Shown: positions 14,085 through 22,563 of the stretch, piece by piece
Position numbering within the stretch: the first letter of the stretch is position 1
Layout of the letters: the number at the start of each line of letters is the position of its first letter
DNA from: a virus
IMG/VR virus record: IMGVR_UViG_3300033182_000489
Coordinates: 1-64,000 of that record
DNA length: 64,000 nt
Strand: one strand, 5' to 3'
The notes under the pieces: generated by a model
Seen by the model: only the letters and a program-made list of their open reading frames with translations
Databases searched by the model: none
Told to the model about the DNA's origin: nothing
Position numbers and translations under genes: made by a program

Positions 14085-16199
14085 CTACTTCTTGCCGCCT
14101 CCAGCACCATACTGAATATGCTGCCACACGGGAGTCCTGCCCCTTTGTTCCCTTCCATCGGGAATCTTGGCAGCCTCGGACATCATCGGGGTTGCTTGAT
14201 GCGAGTAGCCAACCGGGTACGGCTCGGCGTCCTCGCACGGTGCGTCTTCGGGGTTGCTGTAGCGGGTCTCAGGCCACGGGAGGCGTTCCAACTCGCCCAT
14301 AGGCACCCGGTAGCGGATGTCGCCCGTGTCCAGGTAGCCGATGGCGAACGCTTGCTGGAGGATCAACCCACGCACCTGGGTCCGGCGCACAGGGCCTACA
14401 GCGTACCGCTCACCGTTCTGCTTCACGATGAAGTCCCGCTGGGAGAGCATCGGGGTCGGCCCGATCCAGACCTCGTACTGGTGCTCCAGTCGTCGTCCGT
14501 TGGGGGTCTGGGTCACGCGCCGGTCTGCGTCGTCCGGGGCGATGATGATGTCGATGGGCCCCTCGTAGCCTCCCACGAACCCGGTGCCGTAGCACTCCAG
14601 ACAGGTGTTGGAAGGCTGCTGGCTGTACTCTTGCAGCCGCTCGTCCCACACGCAGTCGCACTTGACCCCGGTGACCCTGCGGAGGAACAACTTCACACGC
14701 TCCCCACCCTGCTCCAGAATCCAGCGGTTCCGGCGCACAGCCTCACGCCAGATGTAGTCGAACCGCTCGCTGTTCATCGGCGAGATGGGCTCGGTGTACC
14801 CCAGCGGAGTCTCGATCAGTCCGGTCGGACTCTCGCCCGTGGGGTCAATGGCGACCGTGGTGAGGCGGTAGAAGACCTTGTGTCGCTGGTCCAGGGTGTT
14901 GACCAGGGTGTCTCCCCGCTTCCAGTAGTAGTTGATGGTGACCACGCTCGTCGCCGTGGGGGCGGTGAACGTGACCCACGACTCGGTGCTCGGATCCCAC
15001 ACCGGGGTCGTGTCGAGCGTGACCTGGCCGTTGGGGCCGAACACGGCGGCCACGGGGGTCCGTGATCCGTCGATGTAGACCTCGACGTCGAAGGGTGAGT
15101 CAGCGGCGACGGCGTTCCCGGTGCGCTTGACCATGGGCCGATTTCTCGTCTGGAGCCGCCACACGTCCTTCTGGTTGGGGGCAGAGCCTCGGTAGATCCA
15201 GCCTGTGTCCCATGGGATCACCTCGCCGGTCGTCTCCACGATGTCCGTGCGGTCCCGGTAGAAGTTCGTCATCACCGGGATGCGGTTGACCCGGAAGTAC
15301 GGGCCGCGCTCTCCGGTGTCGCTGCGGTAGACGTTGACCCCGAGGATCTGCCACTCGCTGTTGGACTTCCCCTCGCAGGGGACGCCTGTGCCGCCGGTCG
15401 TCTGAGAGTCGCTGAGGTCGAACGCCGTGGTGTTCGTCGTGGTGATGGTGATCCCATCACCCATCGTCCCGTCCTGGAACGCGGCGATCAGCACGATGTC
15501 GCCGGACACCGTGGCCGACACGAAGCCCAGGTCGTTGGTGCTGTCGTTGATGGCAGCAGCGATGCTCTCGGCGGTGTTGAAGTTGGTCGGACCGACGCCG
15601 AAGTTCATCCCGCCCGCTGTCCGGGCCGCCTCGGCGGTCAGTACCTGTCCGCCGATGGTCAGCGTGTCTGCGTCGAGGCCACCAGTGAAGGTGCTCCCGG
15701 ATGCCGTGATCCTGTCGCTGTCGGACGACAGTGTGATCCCATCGCCGACCTCGCCCGGCGTGTCCGCCGTGAGAGAAATCACATTGAGCGCCGCCGTGGC
15801 TGAGGCGATGCCCCATGCTCCGACCGATCCGCTGTTGATGGCGTTGGCGATGTTGGCGGCTACGACTGCTGTGTCTCCAGAGGAGCCGTCGAACTCGTCG
15901 GGGCCGGGCGCTGCCGCCACCGACGTGAGCACGACACCGCCAACCTCAATGGTGTCCCCCACAGCGATGGGAGCACCAGAGAGGGTGAACGTGGCCGTGG
16001 AGGCGGTGAGGACATCAGGGATGCCCGTCACCGTGATGGACACCGTGGCCCTCGTGGAGGGCGTAGACGGACCTGTCATCAGGGTCGAGGGGTCATCCCA
16101 ACGGATGTCCGCATCGGACCCATGGAAAGAGGACATCGCCGTGCCGTTGGCCGGGGGCCACGGGAATGAACCCGATACTGGTTCCCAGCCAGCCGACAT
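14085..16199 (-). CDS. Large neck/connector-type virion protein
   Basis: A 704-residue protein, ATG behind AGGAGG. Residues about 50-270 hold two or three Ala/Gly/Thr-rich modules of the DTAVVAANIANAINSG and TAESIAAAINDSTN kind, found in phage tail or fibre proteins. The C-terminal 250 residues (FLRRVTGVKCDCVWDERLQE, then NTCLECYGTGF with a CxC/CxxC metal-like cluster, then YEVWIGPTPMLSQRDFIV) look like a separate head-tail joining domain. The modules and position upstream of neck- and tail-type genes suggest a structural role. Exact role not established. Confidence 0.55.
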   Translation of the reverse strand: MSAGWEPVSGSFPWPPANGTAMSSFHGSDADIRWDDPSTLMTGPSTPSTRATVSITVTGIPDVLTASTATFTLSGAPIAVGDTIEVGGVVLTSVAAAPGPDEFDGSSGDTAVVAANIANAINSGSVGAWGIASATAALNVISLTADTPGEVGDGITLSSDSDRITASGSTFTGGLDADTLTIGGQVLTAEAARTAGGMNFGVGPTNFNTAESIAAAINDSTNDLGFVSATVSGDIVLIAAFQDGTMGDGITITTTNTTAFDLSDSQTTGGTGVPCEGKSNSEWQILGVNVYRSDTGERGPYFRVNRIPVMTNFYRDRTDIVETTGEVIPWDTGWIYRGSAPNQKDVWRLQTRNRPMVKRTGNAVAADSPFDVEVYIDGSRTPVAAVFGPNGQVTLDTTPVWDPSTESWVTFTAPTATSVVTINYYWKRGDTLVNTLDQRHKVFYRLTTVAIDPTGESPTGLIETPLGYTEPISPMNSERFDYIWREAVRRNRWILEQGGERVKLFLRRVTGVKCDCVWDERLQEYSQQPSNTCLECYGTGFVGGYEGPIDIIIAPDDADRRVTQTPNGRRLEHQYEVWIGPTPMLSQRDFIVKQNGERYAVGPVRRTQVRGLILQQAFAIGYLDTGDIRYRVPMGELERLPWPETRYSNPEDAPCEDAEPYPVGYSHQATPMMSEAAKIPDGREQRGRTPVWQHIQYGAGGGKK

Positions 16200-16200
16200 A

Positions 16201-16509
16201 TCAGTCCTCCTTGTCGATGATCACCTTCCCCTCGGGGGTGACACGCCACTGAGCCCCCTCGGGGATGCCGAGGCGCGTGCCTTCCTGTCGGAGCAGGGTG
16301 TTCGCCTGGTTGTTCATCGCCGAGATCTCGTCAACGAGGGCGGCCTTGCGGACCTCCATGCGACCGATCTCCGCGACGAAGTGGTCGCTCCGGGCGCGGA
16401 ACTGCTGGATGGCAGTCCACACTTCCTGGGAGACAGCCATCTCGTTGGTGGTCTCAGCCTTCGGCTTGGAGGTCTTCTTGCGGGTCTTGCGGGTTCGTGG
16501 GGTAGCCAT
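16201..16509 (-). CDS. Small coiled-coil protein
   Basis: A 102-residue protein. It has a basic N-terminus (MATPRTRKTRKKTSKPKAET), a coiled coil at about 30-80 and a short beta-like end (WRVTPEGKVIID). It ends 1 bp before the next start. A structural or chaperone role is possible. Confidence 0.55.
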   Translation of the reverse strand: MATPRTRKTRKKTSKPKAETTNEMAVSQEVWTAIQQFRARSDHFVAEIGRMEVRKAALVDEISAMNNQANTLLRQEGTRLGIPEGAQWRVTPEGKVIIDKED

Positions 16510-16557
16510 GAGAAATGTCTCCTTTGGGGTTCCTCACACACTACCCCGCCGATGCCG

Positions 16558-17397
16558 CTACTCCACCGCAGCCGCAGCGATCTGCATGGCTTCCCAATCC
16601 TGCTCCCACCCACGCGGACGCTTGCCGAGACGCCCGATGTAGAGCACCTCAGCCTTCGCGGGGTTGAACGAGCGGAAGGGGAAGCCCTCGGCGCACTGGT
16701 CCTGGGACGCACGCTGCTGGGCGAGGATGGAGAAGTAGAAGCCGTTGGCTCCGACCGCAGCCACGAAGACGTAGCCCGAGTAGTAGTTGAGGCTCCGCAT
16801 CTGGCCACGAGCCTCACCGCGAGCGATGTACTCGGCAGCAATCTGCTTCTGCTCCTTGGGCGGCTTACGGCTGGGGTCAGACTTGTAGATGATCTCGATG
16901 GGGCCGTAGCCCTTCATCTTGGAGTAGTCGGTCGCCTTGTACATGCCGACGTAGCGGGAACGCTGGGCGTTGGGGAACACGACCTCCTCGCTGCCGAACG
17001 CGACGGTGACCGGGGAGCCCTTGCTGCCGTCGCCTTCGTCCACGACGATGCCGATGCGGCGGTCGTTGTCCCGGTAGACCTCGATGCCGTCGCCCTTGTG
17101 CTTCTCAGCCTTGATGCAGACGCGGTAGCCCTTCTGCCAGCGGGGGCCGGGCTTCTTCGACTTCTCGCCACCGACGCGGATGCCCAGACCCTTGATGAAG
17201 CCTTCGACCTCCTTCACGGGGATGGGGTTGCCCTCTTGAGAGGAGAGGATGTAGGACGCGAACACACCAGCATCGCCAGCGGCCTCCTTGTCGAACGCGG
17301 CCTTCTCCAGAAGGACGGTACGCTCGGAGGAGTTCTCGGGGAGCAGGTAGGCCAGCCGGGTCATGGCTGCGCGATGGGCATCGGTGAGTGCGGGCAT
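16558..17397 (-). CDS. Probable late protein of unknown function (279 aa)
   Basis: Starts MPALTDAHRAAMTRLAYLLP at an ATG behind GGAG and follows an exact late-promoter motif. The middle is beta-rich and basic (PRWQKGYRVCIKAEKHKGDG, then NDRRIGIVVDEGDG). It ends with an Ala-rich helix. No family recognised. Confidence 0.55.
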   Translation of the reverse strand: MPALTDAHRAAMTRLAYLLPENSSERTVLLEKAAFDKEAAGDAGVFASYILSSQEGNPIPVKEVEGFIKGLGIRVGGEKSKKPGPRWQKGYRVCIKAEKHKGDGIEVYRDNDRRIGIVVDEGDGSKGSPVTVAFGSEEVVFPNAQRSRYVGMYKATDYSKMKGYGPIEIIYKSDPSRKPPKEQKQIAAEYIARGEARGQMRSLNYYSGYVFVAAVGANGFYFSILAQQRASQDQCAEGFPFRSFNPAKAEVLYIGRLGKRPRGWEQDWEAMQIAAAAVE

Positions 17398-17430
17398 GAT
17401 GAAGTCTCCAGAAGATACCTGTGAGGTTCG

Positions 17431-17446
17431 TATAGACCCACTACCG
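17431..17446 (-). promoter_or_regulatory. Late-promoter motif before the 17397 gene
   Basis: Minus strand CGGTAG-TGGGT-CTATA. Its CGGTAG is the last Arg codon and stop of the gene 17441-17755. Confidence 0.65.
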
Positions 17447-17755
17447 AGACGGGTGGGGGTGCCCTTGTAGGTGGTTGGTGATCTCGTCCAGGCTCCTGTT
17501 CACCGAGTCCACGTCACTGGCGATTTCTTCCAGCAGTCGGGTCTGCTCGGTGAGCGCCTGTTGCATCTCCTCTTGCTTCTCGACCAGCCCGGCCTCGGCG
17601 GGTTCCACCAGCCGGTACTGAGGCGGGGATTCGGGGGCGACGACGGCGTCGGAGATCAGGGAGGTCTTGTAGAGGTTGAGAGACAGCACCAACAGGAGCA
17701 CGATCCCCAGGGCGGCGCAGACCTTACCTCTCCAGAAGGATAGAGCGGATCTCAT
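17441..17755 (-). CDS. One-span membrane protein with coiled coil (possible inner-membrane spanin)
   Basis: A 104-residue protein with an N-terminal membrane anchor at about 10-30 (KVCAALGIVLLLVLSLNLYK), then a Pro-rich linker and a Glu/Gln/Leu coiled coil at 55-95. It overlaps the previous, similarly built gene by 32 bp in another frame. One anchor plus an extracytoplasmic coiled coil is the layout of an i-spanin, but no lipoprotein partner is nested here, so the lysis role is only a possibility. Confidence 0.5.
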   Translation of the reverse strand: MRSALSFWRGKVCAALGIVLLLVLSLNLYKTSLISDAVVAPESPPQYRLVEPAEAGLVEKQEEMQQALTEQTRLLEEIASDVDSVNRSLDEITNHLQGHPHPSR

Positions 17756-18020
17756 CGAGCCTCCCGTTGGCAGTGTCGAGTTTCCCTTCCAGCCGGGCCA
17801 GGTGCAAAGCGTTTTCCTGCACCCGTTGGTCGATGTCGCGGATTTCTTCGATCCGTTCTTCCAGCCGGGCGATCTCGGCGTTGGATTGCTGGAGGAGCAT
17901 GTCCCGCTGGGCGTTCTCCGTCTCCAACTTCACGATCCACAGGAGGGACGGGATCACGAGGATCACGAGGATGTCCTTCCCCCACTGTAGGGCTTTGGTT
18001 GTGGACGAGTTGTCTGCCAT
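17724..18020 (-). CDS. One-span membrane protein with coiled coil
   Basis: A 98-residue protein from ATG 18020 behind AGGAG. It has a membrane span at about 16-32 (DILVILVIPSLLWIVKL), then an almost continuous coiled coil (AQRDMLLQQSNAEIARLEER and onwards). Two late-promoter motifs lie upstream in tandem. Same architecture as the overlapping gene that follows; the two could form a heteromeric coiled coil at the cell envelope. Confidence 0.55.
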   Translation of the reverse strand: MADNSSTTKALQWGKDILVILVIPSLLWIVKLETENAQRDMLLQQSNAEIARLEERIEEIRDIDQRVQENALHLARLEGKLDTANGRLDEIRSILLER

Positions 18021-18047
18021 GGATGCGCTCCTTGCATGTGGGCAGCG

Positions 18048-18063
18048 CATAGTGAGGCTACCG
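18048..18063 (-). promoter_or_regulatory. Late-promoter motif, proximal of two
   Basis: Minus strand CGGTAG-CCTCA-CTATG, about 28 bp upstream of ATG 18020. Confidence 0.65.
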
Positions 18064-18122
18064 GATGGTTGTGCGAGCATCGTGACCCCAGGGGGTACAC
18101 CTGCTCTCACCCATGCACCGCG

Positions 18123-18138
18123 TATAGCGTGGCTACCG
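18123..18138 (-). promoter_or_regulatory. Late-promoter motif, distal of two
   Basis: Minus strand CGGTAG-CCACG-CTATA, 75 bp upstream of the proximal copy. It lies between the ligase terminator and the membrane-protein genes, so the late unit restarts here. Confidence 0.65.
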
Positions 18139-18166
18139 TCTGTCGATTTCTCGCCCAAACAAAGAG

Positions 18167-18205
18167 GTCGGCCCCGCGCTCCCGGTTGGGGAGCGCGGGG
18201 CCGAC
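18167..18205 (-). terminator. Strong terminator after the ligase operon
   Basis: A perfect 17-bp GC-rich stem (arms GTCGGCCCCGCGCTCCC and its complement) with a 5-nt loop, 4 bp after the ligase stop, followed on the minus strand by CTCTTTGTTTGG. Confidence 0.85.
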
Positions 18206-18209
18206 GGGG

Positions 18210-20108
18210 TCAGACGCGCTGTCGCATGTCGTCCAGCCCGATGATCTCGATGCCGAGGTCGCGGGCCTTCTTGGCCTTGCCGGACGTGCTGGTCGGGTCT
18301 TTGCAGACGAGGATGGTCACGTTCCGAGACACGGAGGACTTGATGGTCCCACCCGCAGCCACGATGGACGCCTCCAGAGCCTTGTCACGGACGCCTGTGA
18401 AGCACACAGCCTGTCCGGCCATGGACGTGCCCGTGGGGGCCGCAGGAGCCTCGTGGGGGGCCGGGACGACGCCCACGGTGTGGAGGCCGATGATGACGTC
18501 CTTCCGGGCGTCAAAGCCTGCACGGAACGCCTTGGCCTTGTCCTGACCGAAGCCCGGCACAGCCGCCAACTCGTCCACCGAGGCGCGAGCCAGATGGTCG
18601 AGGGAGGTCATGCCAGCGGCGACCAACTTGCGGACCATCCGGCGACCGCACAGCGGGATGCCGAGTGACCCGACGTAGGTCTCCAGCGGGAGCGTCTTGA
18701 GTCCGTTGAGCGAGTCGAGTGCTCGCTTGCCAGCCCCACCGACGCGCCGACCGTCCATCATCAGGTCACCGACCGGACCCGGCTGGAGCCGGTACAGGTC
18801 AGGGATGGTCTGGACCATCCCGGCATCGACTACCGCCGAGAGCAGCGCATCCCCGAAGTGAAGCACACCGACCTTGCTGATCCAGCGGCGCATGGCACCG
18901 AGAGTCTGGGCAGGGCAGGTCGCCTCGTTGGGGCAGCACAGGTACTCGCCGACCATGTGGAGGGCGGTCCCGCACTCGGGGCACTCGCTCGGGGTCTCCA
19001 GCGGGCTTCCGTGCCTCTCTGGCAGCACACCCTCGACGTAGGGGATCACGTCGTTGCGCCGGGACACGAGGATGCAATCGTCCTTGAACAGGCCGCACCC
19101 ATCGGTCAGACGCTCGATGTTCGCCACGTTGTGGAGGCTCGCCTGCTTCACGGAAGCGCCAGCGAGGTCCACGGGGTCGAACTCGGCCACCGGGGTCACG
19201 CGACCCGTGTTGCCGACCTGCCAGCGGACGTTCCGCAGCGTCGTGCTCTGCGACTCGTGGGGGAACTTGTACGCGATGGAGCCAGCGGGGCGGTTGTTCC
19301 GCTCGCCAGCCAGCGTCCAGTCGTTGGTGTCGTTGATCACCACCACCAGCCCGTCGATGTCGTAGGGCGTGGCGTCACGCTTCCCTTGGACGTAGCCCTC
19401 GTAGGCCATCTGGCAGGTGAGGAAGCCTGAAGCGGTGGCCCACTGGGGCACGGTGAAGCCGCCAGCGTCCAGCGAGGCCAACTCCTGCTCCTTGTGGGTC
19501 AGGGTGCCGACGTCCGGGATCATGCCGAAGGCGATGACGGTCAGGTGCTTGCACTTCGACGGGTCCGACTGGCGCTTCGCCGTGCCTGCCGCCGTGTTGC
19601 GGGGGTTGGACTCGCCGGGGAAGTGAGCCGCGAAGTCAGCCTTCGTGCAGACGATCTCGCCGCGCACCCAGCCAGACCACTGGCCGAGGTTGCTTGGGAT
19701 GCCCTTCATCAGGCGGACGTTGCGGGTGATGTCCTCACCCGTGATCCCGTCGCCACGGGTGATGGCTTGGGTCAGGGTGCCCTTGTCGAAGCGCAGCGCG
19801 ATGGCGATGCCGTCGCACTTGTCCATGACAATGACCTCGGGGCTGTTGCCCACGATGTCGTTGAACCACTGGACCATGTCGTTCCGGTCCTGGGCCTTGT
19901 TCAATGACCCCATCGGGATGGAGTGCTTGACCTTGGTCCAGCCGGACACGGGGGCAGCGCCGACGTTGGCGAGGACGGGGTGGTTGGGGTCGAGCGCACG
20001 GAGGCTGTCCTCCAGCGCGTCGAACTCGGCGTCGGTCATGGTGGGCGTACCTGCGTAGTACGCCTTGCGGGCCTCCGTGATCGCGGAGGCGAGGGTTGCG
20101 GGGGTCAT
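18210..20108 (-). CDS. ligA: NAD+-dependent DNA ligase
   Basis: A full-length LigA of 632 residues. It has an N-terminal domain with KAYYAGTPTMTDAEFDALED, nucleotidyltransferase motif MDKCDG (catalytic K97), an OB fold (NTGRVTPVAEFDPVDLAG), a four-Cys zinc finger (CPECG, then CCPNEATCPAQ), helix-hairpin-helix repeats and a C-terminal BRCT domain (QAVCFTGVRDK). It seals nicks using NAD+. Start ATG 20108 lies seven bases after GGAGG and overlaps the previous stop (ATGA). Last gene of an operon driven from the 38-bp element at 20918 and closed by the 18167 terminator. Confidence 0.96.
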   Translation of the reverse strand: MTPATLASAITEARKAYYAGTPTMTDAEFDALEDSLRALDPNHPVLANVGAAPVSGWTKVKHSIPMGSLNKAQDRNDMVQWFNDIVGNSPEVIVMDKCDGIAIALRFDKGTLTQAITRGDGITGEDITRNVRLMKGIPSNLGQWSGWVRGEIVCTKADFAAHFPGESNPRNTAAGTAKRQSDPSKCKHLTVIAFGMIPDVGTLTHKEQELASLDAGGFTVPQWATASGFLTCQMAYEGYVQGKRDATPYDIDGLVVVINDTNDWTLAGERNNRPAGSIAYKFPHESQSTTLRNVRWQVGNTGRVTPVAEFDPVDLAGASVKQASLHNVANIERLTDGCGLFKDDCILVSRRNDVIPYVEGVLPERHGSPLETPSECPECGTALHMVGEYLCCPNEATCPAQTLGAMRRWISKVGVLHFGDALLSAVVDAGMVQTIPDLYRLQPGPVGDLMMDGRRVGGAGKRALDSLNGLKTLPLETYVGSLGIPLCGRRMVRKLVAAGMTSLDHLARASVDELAAVPGFGQDKAKAFRAGFDARKDVIIGLHTVGVVPAPHEAPAAPTGTSMAGQAVCFTGVRDKALEASIVAAGGTIKSSVSRNVTILVCKDPTSTSGKAKKARDLGIEIIGLDDMRQRV

Positions 20109-20338
20109 GCCAGCACCTCCTGCACCCGCCACCAGCCGGGGCCGATGGGGTCGGTGTCAGCGCGGACGAGGACGAGGGTGCTCTCGCCCAGCCCGCGCAG
20201 GAAGGTGGTGTGCTGCTCGTCGTAGCCGTTGCCCTTGCTGCGGAGCAGGGTGTCGGCGGCGACGGTGAGGGTGGCGGGGCCGAAGTACTCGACCCCGAAG
20301 GCCGCGCACTGGTCGTGGTCGGTGTAGATGATGTCCAT
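20105..20338 (-). CDS. Small protein of unknown function (77 aa)
   Basis: MDIIYTDHDQCAAFGVEYFG and onwards, from ATG 20338 behind GGAG. It lies between the WGR-domain gene and the ligase and overlaps the ligase start by four bases. Likely a co-expressed early protein; no motif recognised. Confidence 0.5.
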   Translation of the reverse strand: MDIIYTDHDQCAAFGVEYFGPATLTVAADTLLRSKGNGYDEQHTTFLRGLGESTLVLVRADTDPIGPGWWRVQEVLA

Positions 20339-20349
20339 GGTGGTGTCTC

Positions 20350-20835
20350 CTACGCGCACAGGTCGTACTGTGCGCGGATGCGGTTGGCGTCCTCGACGGC
20401 CATCTGGCAGACCAGACGGCCCTTGTGGTCCGTGGCGATGCCATCGGAGTCGATGTGGGCGATGGTGTTGAAGGGGGCGGGCATGGTCGCAGCCCACTCG
20501 GAGAGGGGCGGCAGAGCAGCCGGGGTCGCAGCCGGGGGCTTCGCCACGCGCTGGAAGATCTTGTAGTAGCCCTTGGCTTCCTTGCTACGGGCGCGCTCCA
20601 GCGCGTCGTAGACGCTGATGCCCTTGTTGCGGGTCTGCCCGCAGGTTCCGATCTTGCCGAAGCGGATCTGGATGGGCGCACCGCGCCGGGGGCGCTCGAT
20701 GCACCAAAACTTGTGCGAGCGGAGGGAGGCGTTGTTGTGGTTGTAGCCGCTGTACTCGTAGTGGACGGCGAACTTGCGTCCGTCGTGGACGGCAGCGAAC
20801 AGGGCGTTGTCGTCGGCGTCAATCATCAGGGTCAT
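20350..20835 (-). CDS. WGR-domain protein
   Basis: A 161-residue protein (ATG 20835 behind AGGAG). Residues about 45-100 read FWCIERPRRGAPIQIRFGKI, then GTCGQTRNKG and ALERARSKEAKGYYKI. This matches the WGR fold (RxGxxGQ followed by a Lys-rich helix and KGY) found in poly(ADP-ribose) polymerases and in small stand-alone proteins near DNA-processing genes. WGR domains bind DNA ends or nicks, which fits co-transcription with the NAD ligase. First gene of the ligase operon. Confidence 0.75.
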   Translation of the reverse strand: MTLMIDADDNALFAAVHDGRKFAVHYEYSGYNHNNASLRSHKFWCIERPRRGAPIQIRFGKIGTCGQTRNKGISVYDALERARSKEAKGYYKIFQRVAKPPAATPAALPPLSEWAATMPAPFNTIAHIDSDGIATDHKGRLVCQMAVEDANRIRAQYDLCA

Positions 20836-20852
20836 GGGGTCTCCTTGCGCGC

Positions 20853-21164
20853 TCAATGCGCGTCGGGGTGGTGTGGATGTGGGAAGGGGATGACGTTGGA
20901 CCCCTCACAACGAGGGGCCTCTATGGAGTGACGGGAGCCGGATTCCGCTCCAACCAGAGGGGGCGAAAAAACCGGCTGCGCCCGGTGCCACGCATCGAAC
21001 GCAGCACACAGATGGATGACCCAGCCGAACAGCCCGAACGAGACCGCCCAGGTGAACAGGGCGAGCAGTCCGAAGTAGACCGCCCGGCCCGGTCGCCCGG
21101 TGAGCAGTTGGCCGAGGCCGGGGAGGAACAGGGAGCAGACCCCAGCGGAAGCGGGATCAAGCAC
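20853..21164 (-). CDS. TM2-like small membrane protein
   Basis: A 103-residue protein from GTG 21164, six bases after GGAGG and overlapping the previous stop. Residues 8-60 (GVCSLFLPGLGQLLTGRPGR, then AVYFGLLALFTWAVSFGLFG) show the PGLGQ...GR pattern and two membrane spans of TM2/DUF-type membrane proteins. The C-terminal 40 residues are polar and are encoded across the 20918 promoter element, so the end may be poorly conserved. Confidence 0.55.
   Translation of the reverse strand: MLDPASAGVCSLFLPGLGQLLTGRPGRAVYFGLLALFTWAVSFGLFGWVIHLCAAFDAWHRAQPVFSPPLVGAESGSRHSIEAPRCEGSNVIPFPHPHHPDAH
20918..20955 (-). promoter_or_regulatory. 38-bp early element, copy E1
   Basis: Minus strand GGTTGGAGCG, 8 variable bases, CTCCCGT, then CACTCCATAGAGG. 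One of seven copies. An A-run lies upstream, and the predicted transcript would begin with a hairpin (GGCCCCTC / GAGGGGTCC). Drives the WGR-ligase operon. Confidence 0.6.
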
Positions 21165-21759
21165 CCTGGACCTCCTGAGCCACGAGCCACTCCAGCACCC
21201 GCCGCCAGCGGTCGGCGATGTCGCGCTGGACGCTCTCGACGGAGCCACTGAGCAGGAGTTCCGGCTCCTCGCGGAGGGCCTCGACGAAGCGGGCCTGCAT
21301 ACGGACCTGGACAGCCACGAGGACTGCCGGGGGCAGTGCGAGGATCGCGGCGTCGTCCTCGTCGATCTCGCCGTCCTCGCGGGCGTCGATGATGGCCTGC
21401 CGGGTCGCCTCGATGGTCTCCTCGGCGGTCGCGTCGAAGGACGGAGCCGTCGCCATGGCGACGAAGCCCGACCCAGCGAGTTCAAGGGCGCGGGACAGAC
21501 AGTCCCGGAAGTCGTGCCCCTTCATGAAGGGGGCGAGGCTGCGCCACTCAGCGATGGCGTCCCCGACCATGTGCCAGGGAGCGAAGTCGCGGCCCTGACC
21601 CCAGCGGGTCTTCCACTCGATGGTGGTGGTCATGAAGCGGACCACGGCTTCGCGGTCTGCGGGGGAAACGCTGGTCTCCCCCGTGTAGGAAAGGGTGGGA
21701 AGGCGGCGAGCGGTCGCCGCGATGTGGTCGGCGGCGCGGTCGAAGGGTTGAACAGTCAT
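21157..21759 (-). CDS. Helical protein of unknown function (200 aa)
   Basis: Starts MTVQPFDRAADHIAATARRL at ATG 21759 behind GGAG. Mostly helical and acidic, with TTTIEWKTRWGQGRDFAPWH near 45-65. First gene after early element E2. It overlaps the membrane gene downstream. No family recognised. Confidence 0.5.
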   Translation of the reverse strand: MTVQPFDRAADHIAATARRLPTLSYTGETSVSPADREAVVRFMTTTIEWKTRWGQGRDFAPWHMVGDAIAEWRSLAPFMKGHDFRDCLSRALELAGSGFVAMATAPSFDATAEETIEATRQAIIDAREDGEIDEDDAAILALPPAVLVAVQVRMQARFVEALREEPELLLSGSVESVQRDIADRWRRVLEWLVAQEVQGA

Positions 21760-21803
21760 GGTGTCTCCGTTGGCCCCATGGGGGCGCGGGTGAAGGGAAG
21801 GGG

Positions 21804-21841
21804 TCTCACAGTAGGTACGGGAACCGAGCGCCGCTCCAACC
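21804..21841 (-). promoter_or_regulatory. 38-bp early element, copy E2
   Basis: Minus strand GGTTGGAGCGGCGCTCGGTT, then CCCGTACCTACTGTGAGA. Back-to-back with E3, with an A-run of six between them. About 45 bp upstream of ATG 21759. Its first 28 bases are identical to E4, so the two may share recent ancestry. Confidence 0.65.
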
Positions 21842-21898
21842 ACCGAGGGCGAAAAAACATTTCTGTCCGGGCATTTCGGACTTTTCGGAGGGTCGCTT

Positions 21899-21936
21899 GG
21901 TTGGAGCGTCGGTGGGCTTCCGTCTCTCTACGAGGG
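21899..21936 (+). promoter_or_regulatory. 38-bp early element, copy E3
   Basis: GGTTGGAGCG, variable block, CTTCCGTCTCTCTACGAGGG. Divergent from E2. Drives the plus operon 22001-24343. Confidence 0.65.
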
Positions 21937-22000
21937 GGTCGATCCTGACCCCTGCTCAACCACCCCGTGCCGCACCGAGCGGCCAACACTGGAGTCCCCC

Positions 22001-22411
22001 ATGAACACCACCTTCAACGTCGGCGACATCGTGATCTTCGGTCGCCCCAACGGCGAGCAGACCCGTGGCCGGGTCGTTCGCGTCAACCGCAAGTCCATCA
22101 GCATCGAGCAGGTCGAGGTGCGCGGATCCCAGCGCATCCGCCAGGCCGGAACGAAGTGGCGCGTCCACCCGTCCTTCGTCCGTCTCGCCGACGGCCCGGC
22201 TCCCGCTCCGAAGGCGAAGCGCCCGGACAGCGAGATCCTGTCGGACCTGCGCCGGGTCGAGAGCGGCCTGTCCCCCGAAAACCTGTGGTGGGACGGAGAG
22301 CGTTCCGCCTCTCAGGCCCGTGCCGCCGAGCGTCGGCTCAACGCTGAAAAGCGTCGGCTCCTCCGGGAGTTGGGCCGCACCCCCACCTTCGCCGAGACGT
22401 GGGGGCTGTGA
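22001..22411 (+). CDS. Small basic protein with an SH3/KOW-like N-terminus
   Basis: A 136-residue protein. Residues 5-65 (FNVGDIVIFGRPNGEQTRGR, then VVRVNRKSISIEQVEV and KWRVHPSFVRL) form a short beta-barrel-like unit of the kind seen in many phage proteins. The C-terminal half is helical and basic (ARAAERRLNAEKRRLLRELG). First gene of the early plus operon; its stop overlaps the next start (TGATG). Probable nucleic-acid contact, function unknown. Confidence 0.55.
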   Translation: MNTTFNVGDIVIFGRPNGEQTRGRVVRVNRKSISIEQVEVRGSQRIRQAGTKWRVHPSFVRLADGPAPAPKAKRPDSEILSDLRRVESGLSPENLWWDGERSASQARAAERRLNAEKRRLLRELGRTPTFAETWGL

Positions 22412-22563
22412 TGCACATGCACCTGACCAACTGCCACGGCGAGTGGACCGCACTCGCCGTGATCCTCGCCCACGCCCCGCTCGTCGGGTTGTGGGTCCGT
22501 TCCCTGCTCAGGGGCGTGATCCTGCGCCCCATCCCGTACAACCCCACACAGGAGACTGACTGA
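22411..22563 (+). CDS. Very small membrane-like protein (50 aa)
   Basis: Starts and ends in TGATG overlaps with its neighbours, so it is clearly part of the operon. The product has a hydrophobic middle (TALAVILAHAPLVGLWVRSL) long enough for one membrane span. Function unknown. Confidence 0.5.
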   Translation: MHMHLTNCHGEWTALAVILAHAPLVGLWVRSLLRGVILRPIPYNPTQETD

